Notes: generated by a model from the letters alone, not told the origin. Counted from the first letter of the stretch, positions 1 to 6,974 are shown. The stretch is DNA of 13,982 bases from Bacteroidaceae bacterium (GCA_021443405.1 JABUUA010000031.1:1-13982), one strand, 5' to 3'. Program-made: numbers and translations.

Positions 1-792
1 CAGGTGGAGGCCGACTATTACCTGCTGCTCAACAGCGACGTGGAAGTGCGCGAGGGCTGGCTCGACCCGATGCTTCGCTACATGGACGAGCATCCCGAGG
101 TGGCAGCCTGCCAGCCCAAACTGCGCTGCCAGTGGAGTCCCCGGCAGTTTGAATATGCGGGAGCCTGCGGCGGATATATCGACCGCCTGGGCTATCCCTA
201 CTGTCGTGGCCGTGTGTTCAACACGGTGGAGACCGACGAAGGTCAGTACGACACGGTGCGCACGGTGCTGTGGGCATCGGGCGCCGCCCTGCTCATTCGC
301 CGCAAAGACTATTGGGAGGCCGGTGGGCTCGACGGACGCTTCTTCGCCCATCAGGAGGAAATCGACCTTTGCTGGCGCCTTCGTTCGCGCGGTCGCGGTG
401 TGGTGTGCGTGCCCCAGAGCGTGGTCTATCACTTGGGTGGCGGCACGCTTCCGCAGGGCAATCCCCGCAAGACCTTCCTCAACTTCCGCAACAATCTGCT
501 CTTGCTCTATAAGAATCTCCCCGAGGCACGCCTGCGGCGGGTGATGCGCTGGCGCTGGTGGCTCGACGCATTGGCGTCTGTCCAGTTCCTGCTCACGGGC
601 CAAGGCCGTTCGTTCGTCGCCGTGTGGCGCGCTCGTCGTGAGTTCGCGCGCGTCCGACAGCAGTACGAGGCCGACCGCTCGCGCAATCTTTCGCTCAGCG
701 TCTGCGACCCGCTCGACCAGGAACCCGTGGGCTCGCTCCTCTGGCAATACTATGTAAAAGGCAAAAAGACATGGAAGCAGCTCTGTATCTGA
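1..792 (+). CDS. Family 2 glycosyltransferase, 3' part (5' end outside window)
   Basis: The frame is already open at base 1, so the start and the N-terminal nucleotide-sugar-binding strands are missing. The visible part has about 263 residues. It begins at the metal-binding segment LLLNSDVEV (the DxD-equivalent of GT2 enzymes), followed by the acceptor-side segment with HQEEIDLCWRLRSRG, the usual ExDxxxR pattern of GT-A inverting enzymes, and then YHLGGGTL. This order is typical of the rhamnosyltransferase-like GT2 group, which transfers sugars from nucleotide donors to surface polysaccharide or lipid-linked glycans on the cytoplasmic side of the membrane. The tail is basic and rich in Trp and Arg (RWRWWLD), consistent with membrane association. 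Its end overlaps the next gene by 22 bases. Donor and acceptor cannot be read from the sequence. Fold assignment is confident, specificity is unknown. Confidence 0.9.
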   Translation, partial: QVEADYYLLLNSDVEVREGWLDPMLRYMDEHPEVAACQPKLRCQWSPRQFEYAGACGGYIDRLGYPYCRGRVFNTVETDEGQYDTVRTVLWASGAALLIRRKDYWEAGGLDGRFFAHQEEIDLCWRLRSRGRGVVCVPQSVVYHLGGGTLPQGNPRKTFLNFRNNLLLLYKNLPEARLRRVMRWRWWLDALASVQFLLTGQGRSFVAVWRARREFARVRQQYEADRSRNLSLSVCDPLDQEPVGSLLWQYYVKGKKTWKQLCI

Positions 793-1475
793 TACCCTGC
801 ACCTTGGGCGACACGCCCATCGAGCAAGTCATTCCCGCGCACAACGTGGCCGTCATTCGCGAGATTCGTCATTTCATCGTGGAGGAAATTCGCACGGCAC
901 GCCGTTTTCTGCGGCGGGTGGACCGCGCGTTTCCCATCGACGACAGCACGTTCTACGAGATGGGCAAGCACGCCGATGCCGACCGCTTCGCCCAATACCT
1001 GAAGCCTTTGGCCGAGGGACTTCCCGTGGGCGTCATCAGTGAAGCGGGCTGTCCCGCCGTGGCCGACCCCGGCGCCGACGTGGTGGCCATCGCCCAGCGC
1101 CGCGGTTATCGCGTCGTTCCCCTCGTGGGACCTTCGAGCATGATTCTGGCCGTGATGGCGAGCGGGCTCAGTGGTCAGAGCTTCGCCTTCAATGGTTATC
1201 TGCCCATCGACCCCGCCGACCGACAGCGACGACTGAAACAACTGGAGACCCGCGCCCAGCAGGAGCGGCAGACACAACTTTTTATCGAGACACCCTACCG
1301 CAATCATAAGTTGTTCGACACCCTGCTGCGCACCCTGCGACCGCAGACCCGTGTGTGCGTGGCGGCCGGAATCACCACCGCCGACGAATGGATACACACC
1401 CACACGGTGGCCGAGTGGAAGCGGCAGACGTTGCCCGACCTGAGTAAAATCCCCGCTATCTTTCTGCTGTTATGA
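771..1475 (+). CDS. SAM-dependent methyltransferase, tetrapyrrole methylase (RsmI-like) fold
   Basis: The protein has 234 residues. Motifs run in the order seen in the tetrapyrrole methylase/RsmI superfamily: LIPCTLGDTP at 7-16, ISEAGCPAVADPG at 89-101 (the GxPxxxDPG loop that lines the SAM pocket), LVGPSS at 118-123, FNGYLP at 140-145 and FIETPYRNHK at 171-180. RsmI itself 2'-O-methylates C1402 of 16S rRNA. Compared with RsmI, this protein starts with LIPCTLGDTPIEQV instead of the usual PTPIGNL-type start, has HFIVEEIRTARRFLRR in place of the EDTR segment, and lacks a C-terminal extension. From memory of Bacteroidota proteins, it belongs to a second, separate clade whose substrate I do not know, so no gene symbol is given. 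It starts inside the glycosyltransferase gene and its stop overlaps the next start (ATGA), which suggests translational coupling. Confidence 0.88.
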   Translation: MEAALYLIPCTLGDTPIEQVIPAHNVAVIREIRHFIVEEIRTARRFLRRVDRAFPIDDSTFYEMGKHADADRFAQYLKPLAEGLPVGVISEAGCPAVADPGADVVAIAQRRGYRVVPLVGPSSMILAVMASGLSGQSFAFNGYLPIDPADRQRRLKQLETRAQQERQTQLFIETPYRNHKLFDTLLRTLRPQTRVCVAAGITTADEWIHTHTVAEWKRQTLPDLSKIPAIFLLL

Positions 1476-2098
1476 CCCGAGAAGAACGATTCAACACGCT
1501 GACGCATGCCGTGCCTCTGCTGCTTCTGCTGAGCGTTTCGTGGTGGCTCATCTGGCGAGCCTACGAGCACGGTTGGCAACTGACCTTCGGTGTTTCGGTG
1601 TTCACCGTGGGCATGTTGTTCATGTACACCTCCTCGTGTCTCTATCATCTGTGGCGTCCCGGCATCCGCAAGGCCCGCTTGCGCATGATGGATCATATAG
1701 GCATCTATGTGATGATTGCCTGCAGCTACACCCCCATCTATATGGTGATGGTGGCCGGTGGCAACGCCGCCATCGGCTGGACGTTCTTCGGAATCATCTG
1801 GGCCATCGCCGCGCTGGGCATTCTTTATAAGGTATTTTTGTGGCGGCGATACCCCAAGTGGTCGCTCACCGTCTATCTGCTCATGGGGTGGAGCGTGCTT
1901 CCCGTTATCTACGAGGTGTGGAAGGAGATTCCCCTTGCCCCTATGTTGTTCATCTTAGGCGAGGGCATCTGCTACACGTCGGGCTGTTATTTCTATGCCC
2001 GCGACGAGCGGTATCCCTTCTATCACGGTATCTGGCATCTCTTTGTCTTTGCGGGAACGCTGTGCCATTTCATTGCTGTGGCATTGCTCACACTGTGA
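1472..2098 (+). CDS. trhA: TrhA / hemolysin III family membrane protein (PAQR superfamily)
   Basis: The protein has 208 residues and is mostly hydrophobic, with about seven predicted membrane segments. It carries the family signature: EERFNTLTH at 4-12, SSCLYHLW at 54-61, DHIGIYVMIACSYTP at 74-88, and HGIWHLF near the C terminus. His59, Asp74, His185 and His189 (an HxxxH pair) match the positions that hold the catalytic zinc in PAQR receptors such as AdipoR, so a membrane-embedded hydrolase-like site is plausible. Bacterial members are linked to membrane lipid or fluidity homeostasis; the name hemolysin III is historical. The ATG overlaps the preceding stop by four bases. The stop lies only 16 bases from the stop of the convergent helicase gene, with no obvious terminator between them. 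Confidence 0.93.
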   Translation: MTREERFNTLTHAVPLLLLLSVSWWLIWRAYEHGWQLTFGVSVFTVGMLFMYTSSCLYHLWRPGIRKARLRMMDHIGIYVMIACSYTPIYMVMVAGGNAAIGWTFFGIIWAIAALGILYKVFLWRRYPKWSLTVYLLMGWSVLPVIYEVWKEIPLAPMLFILGEGICYTSGCYFYARDERYPFYHGIWHLFVFAGTLCHFIAVALLTL

Positions 2099-2114
2099 CG
2101 AAGCGTTCCGGGCT

Positions 2115-4073
2115 TTAGGGCGTTAATCCCTCGACGTATGCAGCCAGTCGCCTGTAGAACGGGTGACGGCAGAGCGTTTGCTTGTTGCCGATGAGCACAA
2201 GCTTCATGCGAGCCCGGGTGATGGCCACGTTCATGCGGCGCAGGTCGCGCAGGAAACCCACCTGTCCTTCGTCGTTGCTGCGCACCATGGAAATGACGAT
2301 GATGTCGCGTTCCTGCCCTTGAAAGCCATCCACCGTGTTGATGGTGAGCAGGTGACGATAGGGTTTCCAGTAAGGGTCGCGCTTCACCATGCGGCGAAGC
2401 AACTGCACCTGACCGCGGTAGGGCGAGATAAGTCCCGTGTCGATGCGCTCGTAGAGAATGCGGTCTTTCCCTATCTTTTCGAAGTAGTTGCGCAGTGTCT
2501 GCAAGGTCAGCGCCGCCTCGGCTGGGTTCTGCCGACTTTGTCCGTCGCCCGCCACGGTCTCGTGCCAGTCATCGGGTTCCGCCGAAGGCTCCGTTGGGAC
2601 ATCCTTATGTGTGACCTCAGACGTCCTTATGTCTGAGCTCACACATAAGGACGTTTCGTCGCAGACGTGCGTATGTGTTTCGTAGTCCACCCAGTCGATG
2701 GGCGTGTCCCAATCCAATATGCCGCGGTAGCGCACCGAAGGGTCGCTCTGGAGCCGCCCGTTGTAGAACTCGCGGTTCGGGAATTCCATGATACCGTCGC
2801 ACATACGATATTGCACGGTCAATAGCGACACCGCCTTCGGTTTGTTCTCAACGATGGTCTGCATCAACGTTTTGTCCAGTCCGCCTTTCAAGGCCTCCGG
2901 GCTCTTGAGGGTAGGGGGAAGTTGTCGGTGGTCTCCCGCCAATACGACGCGGTCGGCCCGTTGTATGGCTATCCAGCACGAGGCCTCCAGCGCTTGTGCC
3001 GCCTCGTCGATGAACACCGTCGCGAATCGTTTGCCGAGCAACAAGTGGTGGGCCGCCCCCGTGAGCGTGCAGGCCACCACGCGCGCCTCGCGGAAGAGGT
3101 CGTCGTGGATGCTGAACTCTATCTCGGTGCAACGCTCTTTCAGGCGGGCAATCTTCTGGTGGAAAGAGCCGTTTCGACTTTGCTTGCTGTCGTAGAGAAG
3201 GCGTATTTCGCGGCGAAGCGTCCAGAGGTCGGTGTAGCGAGGATGCGCCTCGAAGCGGCGTTCATACGTGAAACTGAGCATCTTGTCCGTCACGCGTGAG
3301 GGATTTCCTATGCGCAGAACGGCCACGCCGCGGTCGGCCAACTTCTCACTTATCCAATCGACGGCCATGTTGCTCTGCGCACACACCAGCACTTGGCTCT
3401 CGCGGTGCAGCGTCTCGTATATGGCCTCCACTAATGTGGTGGTCTTTCCCGTTCCCGGCGGTCCGTGCACCACGGCCACGTCTTTCGCCCACAGCACCTC
3501 GTTCACGGCCTGTTCCTGACTCGGATTGAGCCAAGGAAAACGAACGGCGTCGAAGGTGAATTTGTGCAGGGGAGCCGATGTGTGGAAGATGTCGCGCAGT
3601 TCGGCCAGGCGACCCGTCTTGGCCTGTATCACGCGGTCCAAGGCGTCGAACATCAGGCGATACGTATATTCGTCGAGATAGAGCTGGACGCCCAACCGCT
3701 CGCAGTTCTCCAGTTGCAGCACCGCGTCCGCAGTTGGCACGGCCACCACCATGCGGTCGCCGTCCACGTAACTGACTTGTCCTTGGAATTTGAAGTAGTG
3801 AAGGTGCTCTTTCTCGTCCTGACGAAAGAAGCAGACTGGTTTTCCCGGTTCGAAGGTATGCTCCACGTCGAGCGCCTCTGTGCGGGTGAGTTCCACCACG
3901 AGTTGGTTCAGCGAGTTGTAGTAATGCCGACCTACGGTGAGCGGAAACCAGCAAAGACCGCGCCGTACTTTGCGTCCCACGCCCGTCTGCTGCGTGTGAA
4001 GCCGAAACTGTGCCCGCTCATATTCAAACTCTTGTCGGAGCAGCGCCCGCTGGTTTTCCAGTTCTTTTATCAT
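2115..4073 (-). CDS. Superfamily 1 AAA/UPF1-like DNA/RNA helicase with repeat-derived insert
   Basis: The protein has 652 residues. The N-terminal roughly 180 residues resemble the beta-barrel/stalk region of UPF1/IGHMBP2-like helicases. Core motifs follow: Q-motif region NPSQEQAV at 183-190, Walker A GPPGTGKT at 204-211, motif Ia AQSNMAVD at 232-239, Walker B FIDEAAQ at 354-360, motif III GDHRQLPP at 380-387, motif IV QYRM at 421-424, motif V TVDGFQGQERD at 580-590 and motif VI VAITRAR at 616-622. All catalytic residues are present, so an active ATP-driven, probably 5'-3' unwinding enzyme is expected; DNA versus RNA preference cannot be read. Residues about 465-492, between motif IV and ISPYRG, are encoded by a palindromic repeat cluster and look unlike the rest of the protein. 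The start is the only early ATG, only eight bases from the -7 promoter element. The gene is monocistronic and convergent with trhA. Confidence 0.94.
   Translation of the reverse strand: MIKELENQRALLRQEFEYERAQFRLHTQQTGVGRKVRRGLCWFPLTVGRHYYNSLNQLVVELTRTEALDVEHTFEPGKPVCFFRQDEKEHLHYFKFQGQVSYVDGDRMVVAVPTADAVLQLENCERLGVQLYLDEYTYRLMFDALDRVIQAKTGRLAELRDIFHTSAPLHKFTFDAVRFPWLNPSQEQAVNEVLWAKDVAVVHGPPGTGKTTTLVEAIYETLHRESQVLVCAQSNMAVDWISEKLADRGVAVLRIGNPSRVTDKMLSFTYERRFEAHPRYTDLWTLRREIRLLYDSKQSRNGSFHQKIARLKERCTEIEFSIHDDLFREARVVACTLTGAAHHLLLGKRFATVFIDEAAQALEASCWIAIQRADRVVLAGDHRQLPPTLKSPEALKGGLDKTLMQTIVENKPKAVSLLTVQYRMCDGIMEFPNREFYNGRLQSDPSVRYRGILDWDTPIDWVDYETHTHVCDETSLCVSSDIRTSEVTHKDVPTEPSAEPDDWHETVAGDGQSRQNPAEAALTLQTLRNYFEKIGKDRILYERIDTGLISPYRGQVQLLRRMVKRDPYWKPYRHLLTINTVDGFQGQERDIIVISMVRSNDEGQVGFLRDLRRMNVAITRARMKLVLIGNKQTLCRHPFYRRLAAYVEGLTP
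2599..2680. repeat. Cluster of 17-bp palindromic/direct repeat units inside the helicase gene
   Basis: The unit reads acgtccttatgtgtgag in its best form. There are three good copies: 2599-2615 (two mismatches), 2621-2637 (one mismatch) and 2638-2654 as the exact reverse complement. The second and third abut, giving a 34-bp palindrome with 16 of 17 pairs matching. A degenerate fourth copy lies at 2665-2680, with its first 14 bases matching at 12. The cluster is translated within the helicase as residues about 465-492. The outer copies are read in one frame (ETHTHV, VTHKDV), the inner direct copy in another (SDIRT), and the inverted copy gives TSLCVS. All are open and no stop is created. No further copy was seen elsewhere in the window. 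This resembles the behaviour of Rickettsia palindromic elements, but no relation is claimed. Confidence 0.85.
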
Positions 4074-4081
4074 TTCGGCTG

Positions 4082-4113
4082 CAAAATTACAACTTTATCT
4101 TTAGCTGACCAAA
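4082..4113 (-). promoter_or_regulatory. Bacteroidota-type promoter of the helicase gene
   Basis: On the minus strand, TTTG (4110-4113) is followed after 20 bases by TAATTTTG (4082-4089), a full match to the TTTG / TAnnTTTG consensus of the Bacteroidota primary sigma factor. Only eight bases separate the -7 element from the ATG at 4073, so the transcript should start about 4 nt before the start codon, giving an almost leaderless mRNA. Confidence 0.75.
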
Positions 4114-4154
4114 TGTTTCGCGGCTAAGCGTGCAAGCCGATTCGGGGGCGCGAC

Positions 4155-4709
4155 CTACTTAGCTTGCGCCTGCAACTGGCGTGTGACGGCGCGGGCCTCC
4201 TTCCAGCGTGGGAAGTGCTTGTCCATGACGCGATAGAAGGCGGCGCTGTGGTTGGGCACAAGCAGGTGGGCGAGTTCGTGCACGACGATGTGCTCGATAC
4301 ACCAGTCGGGCAACAGCAGGAGGTAGAGACTGAAGGTGAGTTGGCGGGTGCGTACGTGGCAACTGCCCCACTTCGAGGTCAGTTTCTTATAGACGATGCT
4401 TGCGTGCTGCACGCCCATCCGGGGTTCGTAGTGCGCCACCATCGGTTCCACCTTGCTTTTGAGTCGCTCCAGACAATCGTGCCACTCGGCCCGCGTGGTG
4501 CAGTGCAGTTGGTCGTAGAACTGCGCGCGCTGCTGTTGTCGCAGTTCTGTCCGGGCCAGGGCACGCGCCAGCCAAGCCTCGTTGGCGCTGATGAAGGCCT
4601 CCACGTCGGCCTGTGGAAGACCGAGCGGCACGGACACATGCACCTCGCCCCGACTGGTGACGCGCAAGGTCATGCGCTTGACGCGCTTGCGGGTTATCTG
4701 GATGTTCAC
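4155..4709 (-). CDS. YgjP-like (DUF45) zinc metallopeptidase
   Basis: The protein has 184 residues. The N terminus shows the family's short strands (ITRKRVKRMTLRV, then a VHVSVP segment), a helical stretch at 32-95, the SKWGSC motif at 112-117, and the zinc site HELAH at 144-148 followed by NHSAAFYRVMD at 153-163, with His154 as likely third metal ligand. Glu145 would be the general base. This is the SprT/WSS1-like gluzincin fold; members are cytosolic and their physiological substrates are mostly unknown. The start is GTG at 4709, overlapping the stop of the FKBP gene in a GTGA junction. The next ATG, codon 13, would cut off the first conserved strand, so GTG is preferred. It is the last gene of the MBL-FKBP-YgjP unit, and translational coupling to the FKBP gene is likely. 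Confidence 0.92.
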   Translation of the reverse strand: MNIQITRKRVKRMTLRVTSRGEVHVSVPLGLPQADVEAFISANEAWLARALARTELRQQQRAQFYDQLHCTTRAEWHDCLERLKSKVEPMVAHYEPRMGVQHASIVYKKLTSKWGSCHVRTRQLTFSLYLLLLPDWCIEHIVVHELAHLLVPNHSAAFYRVMDKHFPRWKEARAVTRQLQAQAK

Positions 4710-5110
4710 TGCACTTTGACGAGTTCTATTTCAAAGATGAGCGTGGAGTCGCCCGGGATTCCATGCACGCCGCGCTTGCCGTAGCCCAGTTCGCTGGGCA
4801 CATAGATGCGCCACTGGTCGCCCTCGCTCATATAGGGAATGGCAATCTGCCAGCCTTCGATGAGGCCCGAAAGACGGAAGGCGTCGGGGTAGCCCTGGGC
4901 GTGATTGTCGTCGAACACCTTGCCGTTGATGAGTTCGCCACGGTAATAGACCGACACTAAGCTGCGGCTGGTGGCTCGGCGTCCTGCGCCCGACCGCAAC
5001 ACTTCGTAGAGGAGGCCTTTGCGCAGTTCCTGTACGCCTTCCTTGTCTTGCAGTTGGGCGAGGAAGGCTTCGTTCTCTTGTTTGTATCGTTCTTTGTTGT
5101 TCTTTGCCAT
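4706..5110 (-). CDS. FKBP-type peptidyl-prolyl cis-trans isomerase, cytosolic
   Basis: The protein has 134 residues and no signal peptide. A charged helical leader at 1-30 (MAKNNKERYKQENEAFLAQL) precedes one FKBP domain at about 31-134. Conserved pocket elements are VYYRGELINGKVFDD at 54-68, GLIEGWQIAI at 82-91, IYVPSELGYG at 102-111, the IPG loop at 118-120 and LIFEIELV at 124-131. These are the residues that form the hydrophobic proline-binding cavity, so isomerase activity is expected. Many Bacteroidota FKBPs are longer and exported, while this one lacks both a lipobox and the dimerisation domain of FkpA/Mip types, so a cytosolic folding helper is inferred. Just before the ATG is an A-rich run (aaaaat) instead of a Shine-Dalgarno. 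It lies 45 bases downstream of the MBL gene and overlaps the YgjP-like gene. Confidence 0.95.
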   Translation of the reverse strand: MAKNNKERYKQENEAFLAQLQDKEGVQELRKGLLYEVLRSGAGRRATSRSLVSVYYRGELINGKVFDDNHAQGYPDAFRLSGLIEGWQIAIPYMSEGDQWRIYVPSELGYGKRGVHGIPGDSTLIFEIELVKVQ

Positions 5111-5155
5111 ATTTTTGTGGATGCTTGTGCTGGGGATAGACCGTTGCGAGGGGGC

Positions 5156-5992
5156 TCAGAGGCGGATGACACTGCCCGCGCTGGCGTAGGAAATCTGCGG
5201 GCCCAGCAGTTGGCGGAGCTGTTCGTACGCTTCCTCGCCCGTGCAGTGACAGGTGTGATAGTGGCAGGGACGGGCGGCCAGCGCCGTGGCCAACTGGGTG
5301 ATGTAGCGCTCGTCCGCGACGCCTTTGAGGTGGAGACCGCCCACCACGTCGGTGAGCGAGGCGCCGATGAGTTGCTCGGCCCGCTCCATGATGTTCAGGA
5401 TGCCGCCGTGCGCACAGCCCGCCAACAGCACGCGGCGGTCGCCTTCGCTGATGACGACGCTCTGTTCGTGGCGGAAATCGTCGGGCAAGAACGTGTCGCC
5501 CAGCTTCACGAACAAGCGTCCGTTGGCCGGCGAGAGCGGGTGAGTGCGGTGAGCCAGCGAGAAAATCTCGATGTTTTTCGCCGGTGCGTGGGCTTCGGTG
5601 TGCGGGTGAAAGCCCTGCGACGGGGAGTCGGTCACGAAGTGCAGTCGGGGATGACCCTGCAGTGCGGGCGCGAGACCGATGTAGCGCTTGCGCCCCTCCT
5701 TCTCGGAATAGCAGCGGGCAAAGGCTTCGGGATGCAGAAAAACGGGGGCGTGCGCATTGGCGTGGAGAAACGCCTCTATGCCTCCTCCGTGGTCGTAGTG
5801 CCCGTGAGAGACGATGGCAAAATCGGCGCTTTCCACGTCGATGCCCATAGCTTGCGCGTTGGACAAGAACAAATCCGTCTGCCCAAAATCAAAGAAAAAG
5901 CGATGCTCCTCTGTTTGCACGAAGAGGCAGAGGCCGTGCTCCGCGCCGAGGGCGCAGTGGCTGATGTTGTCGATGACTACGTGTATCTGCAT
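5156..5992 (-). CDS. Metallo-beta-lactamase-fold hydrolase
   Basis: The protein has 278 residues. The MBL metal motif HGHYDHGGG (63-71) supplies His63, His65, Asp67 and His68. Further ligand-type motifs are GCAHGGI at 192-198, GGLHL at 218-222 and CHCTG at 248-252, where His249 is probably the last ligand. A DDFRHEQSVV segment precedes the second half. The GCAHGG...GGxH...HCTG layout matches the MBL group that includes dihydropterin-ribofuranosyl-aminobenzene phosphate synthase homologues (COG1237), not true beta-lactamases. No signal peptide is seen, so the protein is probably cytosolic. The substrate is unknown, and the methanopterin function does not transfer by homology alone. The N terminus IHVVIDN fits the family's usual start. 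This is the first gene of the minus-strand unit, with its own promoter 33 bases upstream. Confidence 0.9.
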   Translation of the reverse strand: MQIHVVIDNISHCALGAEHGLCLFVQTEEHRFFFDFGQTDLFLSNAQAMGIDVESADFAIVSHGHYDHGGGIEAFLHANAHAPVFLHPEAFARCYSEKEGRKRYIGLAPALQGHPRLHFVTDSPSQGFHPHTEAHAPAKNIEIFSLAHRTHPLSPANGRLFVKLGDTFLPDDFRHEQSVVISEGDRRVLLAGCAHGGILNIMERAEQLIGASLTDVVGGLHLKGVADERYITQLATALAARPCHYHTCHCTGEEAYEQLRQLLGPQISYASAGSVIRL

Positions 5993-6025
5993 GTTCGTGG
6001 GCCGTGCCGGGCTGTGATTTCGTTG

Positions 6026-6057
6026 CGAAGTTACGATGAAACGCGCGAAAAAACAAA
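6026..6057 (-). promoter_or_regulatory. Promoter of the MBL-FKBP-YgjP unit
   Basis: On the minus strand, TTTG (6054-6057) is followed after 20 bases by TAACTTCG (6026-6033), which matches TAnnTTTG at all but one position. The spacing equals that of the helicase and ATPase promoters. The expected leader is about 29 nt. Confidence 0.6.
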
Positions 6058-6069
6058 TAAAAATCCCCT

Positions 6070-6101
6070 ATTCCGCACCCCGCCGCCCACATTCCGCGCC
6101 C
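6070..6101. repeat. Pair of 11-bp direct repeats between divergent promoters
   Basis: attccgcaccc (6070-6080) and attccgcgccc (6091-6101) differ at one base and are 21 bp apart, about two helical turns. They sit between the two outward-facing promoters of the 166-bp region, the second copy ending four bases before the -33 element of the ATPase promoter. A regulator site is possible but not shown. Confidence 0.45.
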
Positions 6102-6105
6102 AGTG

Positions 6106-6137
6106 TTTGCTCGTTTGCGAACTTATTATTATTTTTG
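6106..6137 (+). promoter_or_regulatory. Promoter of the ATPase-DUF4435 module
   Basis: TTTG (6106-6109) is followed after 20 bases by TATTTTTG (6130-6137), a full consensus match. The ATG is at 6159, giving a leader of about 18 nt. A second TTTG at 6114-6117 is at 12 bp, too close to be the -33 element. This promoter also argues against any start upstream of 6130 for the ATPase. Confidence 0.75.
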
Positions 6138-6158
6138 TGTCAACAAATTGCTGCAACC

Positions 6159-6974
6159 ATGAAGAAGACGGCACAGTATATAAAGCGCATAGAAATCGAC
6201 TCGCTGTGGAGCGGACGCCGGCATGTGGCGTGGGACTTGCGCCCCGACGTGAACATCCTCTCCGGCGTGAACGGCGTGGGAAAATCCACCATCCTGAACC
6301 GCATCGTGGCTTATCTGCTCGGCCTCGACCGCACGCAGACCGAGCTGCAGGGCGTTCACCTCGACTATTTCCCCGAGGACAGCGGCACCGTTCGCTTCGA
6401 CGTGATTCGCTCGTTCGACCGTCCTGTCATCAGCAGCGACATGTTGAGTCAGTTGGCCGACATACATCTTCGGTCCGAACTCGACTTGCAACTCTACCAA
6501 CTCCAGCGCCGCTACCTCGACTATCAGGTGAATCTGAGCAACCGCATCGTGGAGGTGTTCACCCGCCAAGCCCCCGACGCCCAGCAACGGGCCGCGGTCA
6601 TCGCGCAGGAGAAGACCCGGTTCCAGGATATCATCGACAGTTTGTTCCGCGAGACGGGCAAGGTCATCAACCGCCAGAGTAATGAGCTGCAGTTCGTGCA
6701 GATGGGCGAGACCGTGGGTCCCTATCAGCTCTCGAGCGGCGAGAAGCAGATGCTCATCATCCTGCTCACCGTATTAGTGCAGAACCACGAACCTTGCGTG
6801 CTCTTCATGGACGAACCCGAAGTGAGTCTGCACATCGAGTGGCAGCAGCGCCTGATAGGGCTTGTGCGCGAACTGAATGCCAATGCCCAAATCATCCTCA
6901 CCACTCACAGTCCCGCCGTGATTATGGACGGCTGGGGCGATTGTGTTACCGACGTGGAGGACATCGTCAGTTGA
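6159..6974 (+). CDS. SMC/ABC-like AAA ATPase, first gene of a two-gene module with DUF4435
   Basis: The protein has 271 residues from the ATG at 6159. The frame stays open upstream to 6036, but that extension runs through the promoter and encodes unconserved sequence. The ATPase fold is complete: N-terminal strands with a Walker A GVNGVGKST at 36-44, a short helical insert at about 100-170, the ABC signature LSSGEKQ at 191-197, Walker B CVLFMDEPE at 213-221 with a D-loop SLHIEWQ at 223-229, and the switch histidine in TTHSP at 248-252. This layout is the AAA_21/OLD/RecF-like type, which works as a dimer closed by ATP. It lacks the long coiled coils of SMC proteins and has no fused TOPRIM domain; that function seems to be supplied by the next gene, 17 bases downstream. 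AAA_21-DUF4435 pairs resemble AriA-AriB of PARIS, but AriA is a larger protein. The role is inferred. Confidence 0.88.
   Translation: MKKTAQYIKRIEIDSLWSGRRHVAWDLRPDVNILSGVNGVGKSTILNRIVAYLLGLDRTQTELQGVHLDYFPEDSGTVRFDVIRSFDRPVISSDMLSQLADIHLRSELDLQLYQLQRRYLDYQVNLSNRIVEVFTRQAPDAQQRAAVIAQEKTRFQDIIDSLFRETGKVINRQSNELQFVQMGETVGPYQLSSGEKQMLIILLTVLVQNHEPCVLFMDEPEVSLHIEWQQRLIGLVRELNANAQIILTTHSPAVIMDGWGDCVTDVEDIVS

Noticed and set aside
2099..2114. Terminator between convergent trhA and helicase genes
   Set aside because: Only 16 bases separate the stops and no stem-loop with a T-run was found.
4119..4140. Hairpin cggct / agccg as a terminator for the YgjP-like gene or upstream of the helicase
   Set aside because: The stem is only 5 bp with a 9-base loop and no T-run follows; it is too weak to call.
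5110..5117. TATTTTTG on the + strand before the MBL stop region
   Set aside because: No TTTG at the 20-bp spacing, and it would transcribe antisense to the MBL gene; it arises from the A-rich leader of the FKBP start.
6059..6080. Resemblance of the intergenic sequence here to the start of the GSCFA gene near 11414-11436
   Set aside because: Only a short stretch of about 19 bases matches at roughly 15 positions; it does not extend, so chance is likely.
6036..6158. N-terminal extension of the ATPase from ATG 6036
   Set aside because: It would run through both elements of the strong promoter at 6106-6137 and encodes a proline/serine-rich stretch unlike an ATPase start.
5048..6682. A 544-codon open frame on the + strand across the FKBP start, MBL gene and ATPase start
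   Set aside because: It lies antisense to MBL and in another frame over the ATPase; the translation is low-complexity and Arg/Ala/Val-rich with no recognisable motif, as expected of shadow frames in GC-rich DNA.
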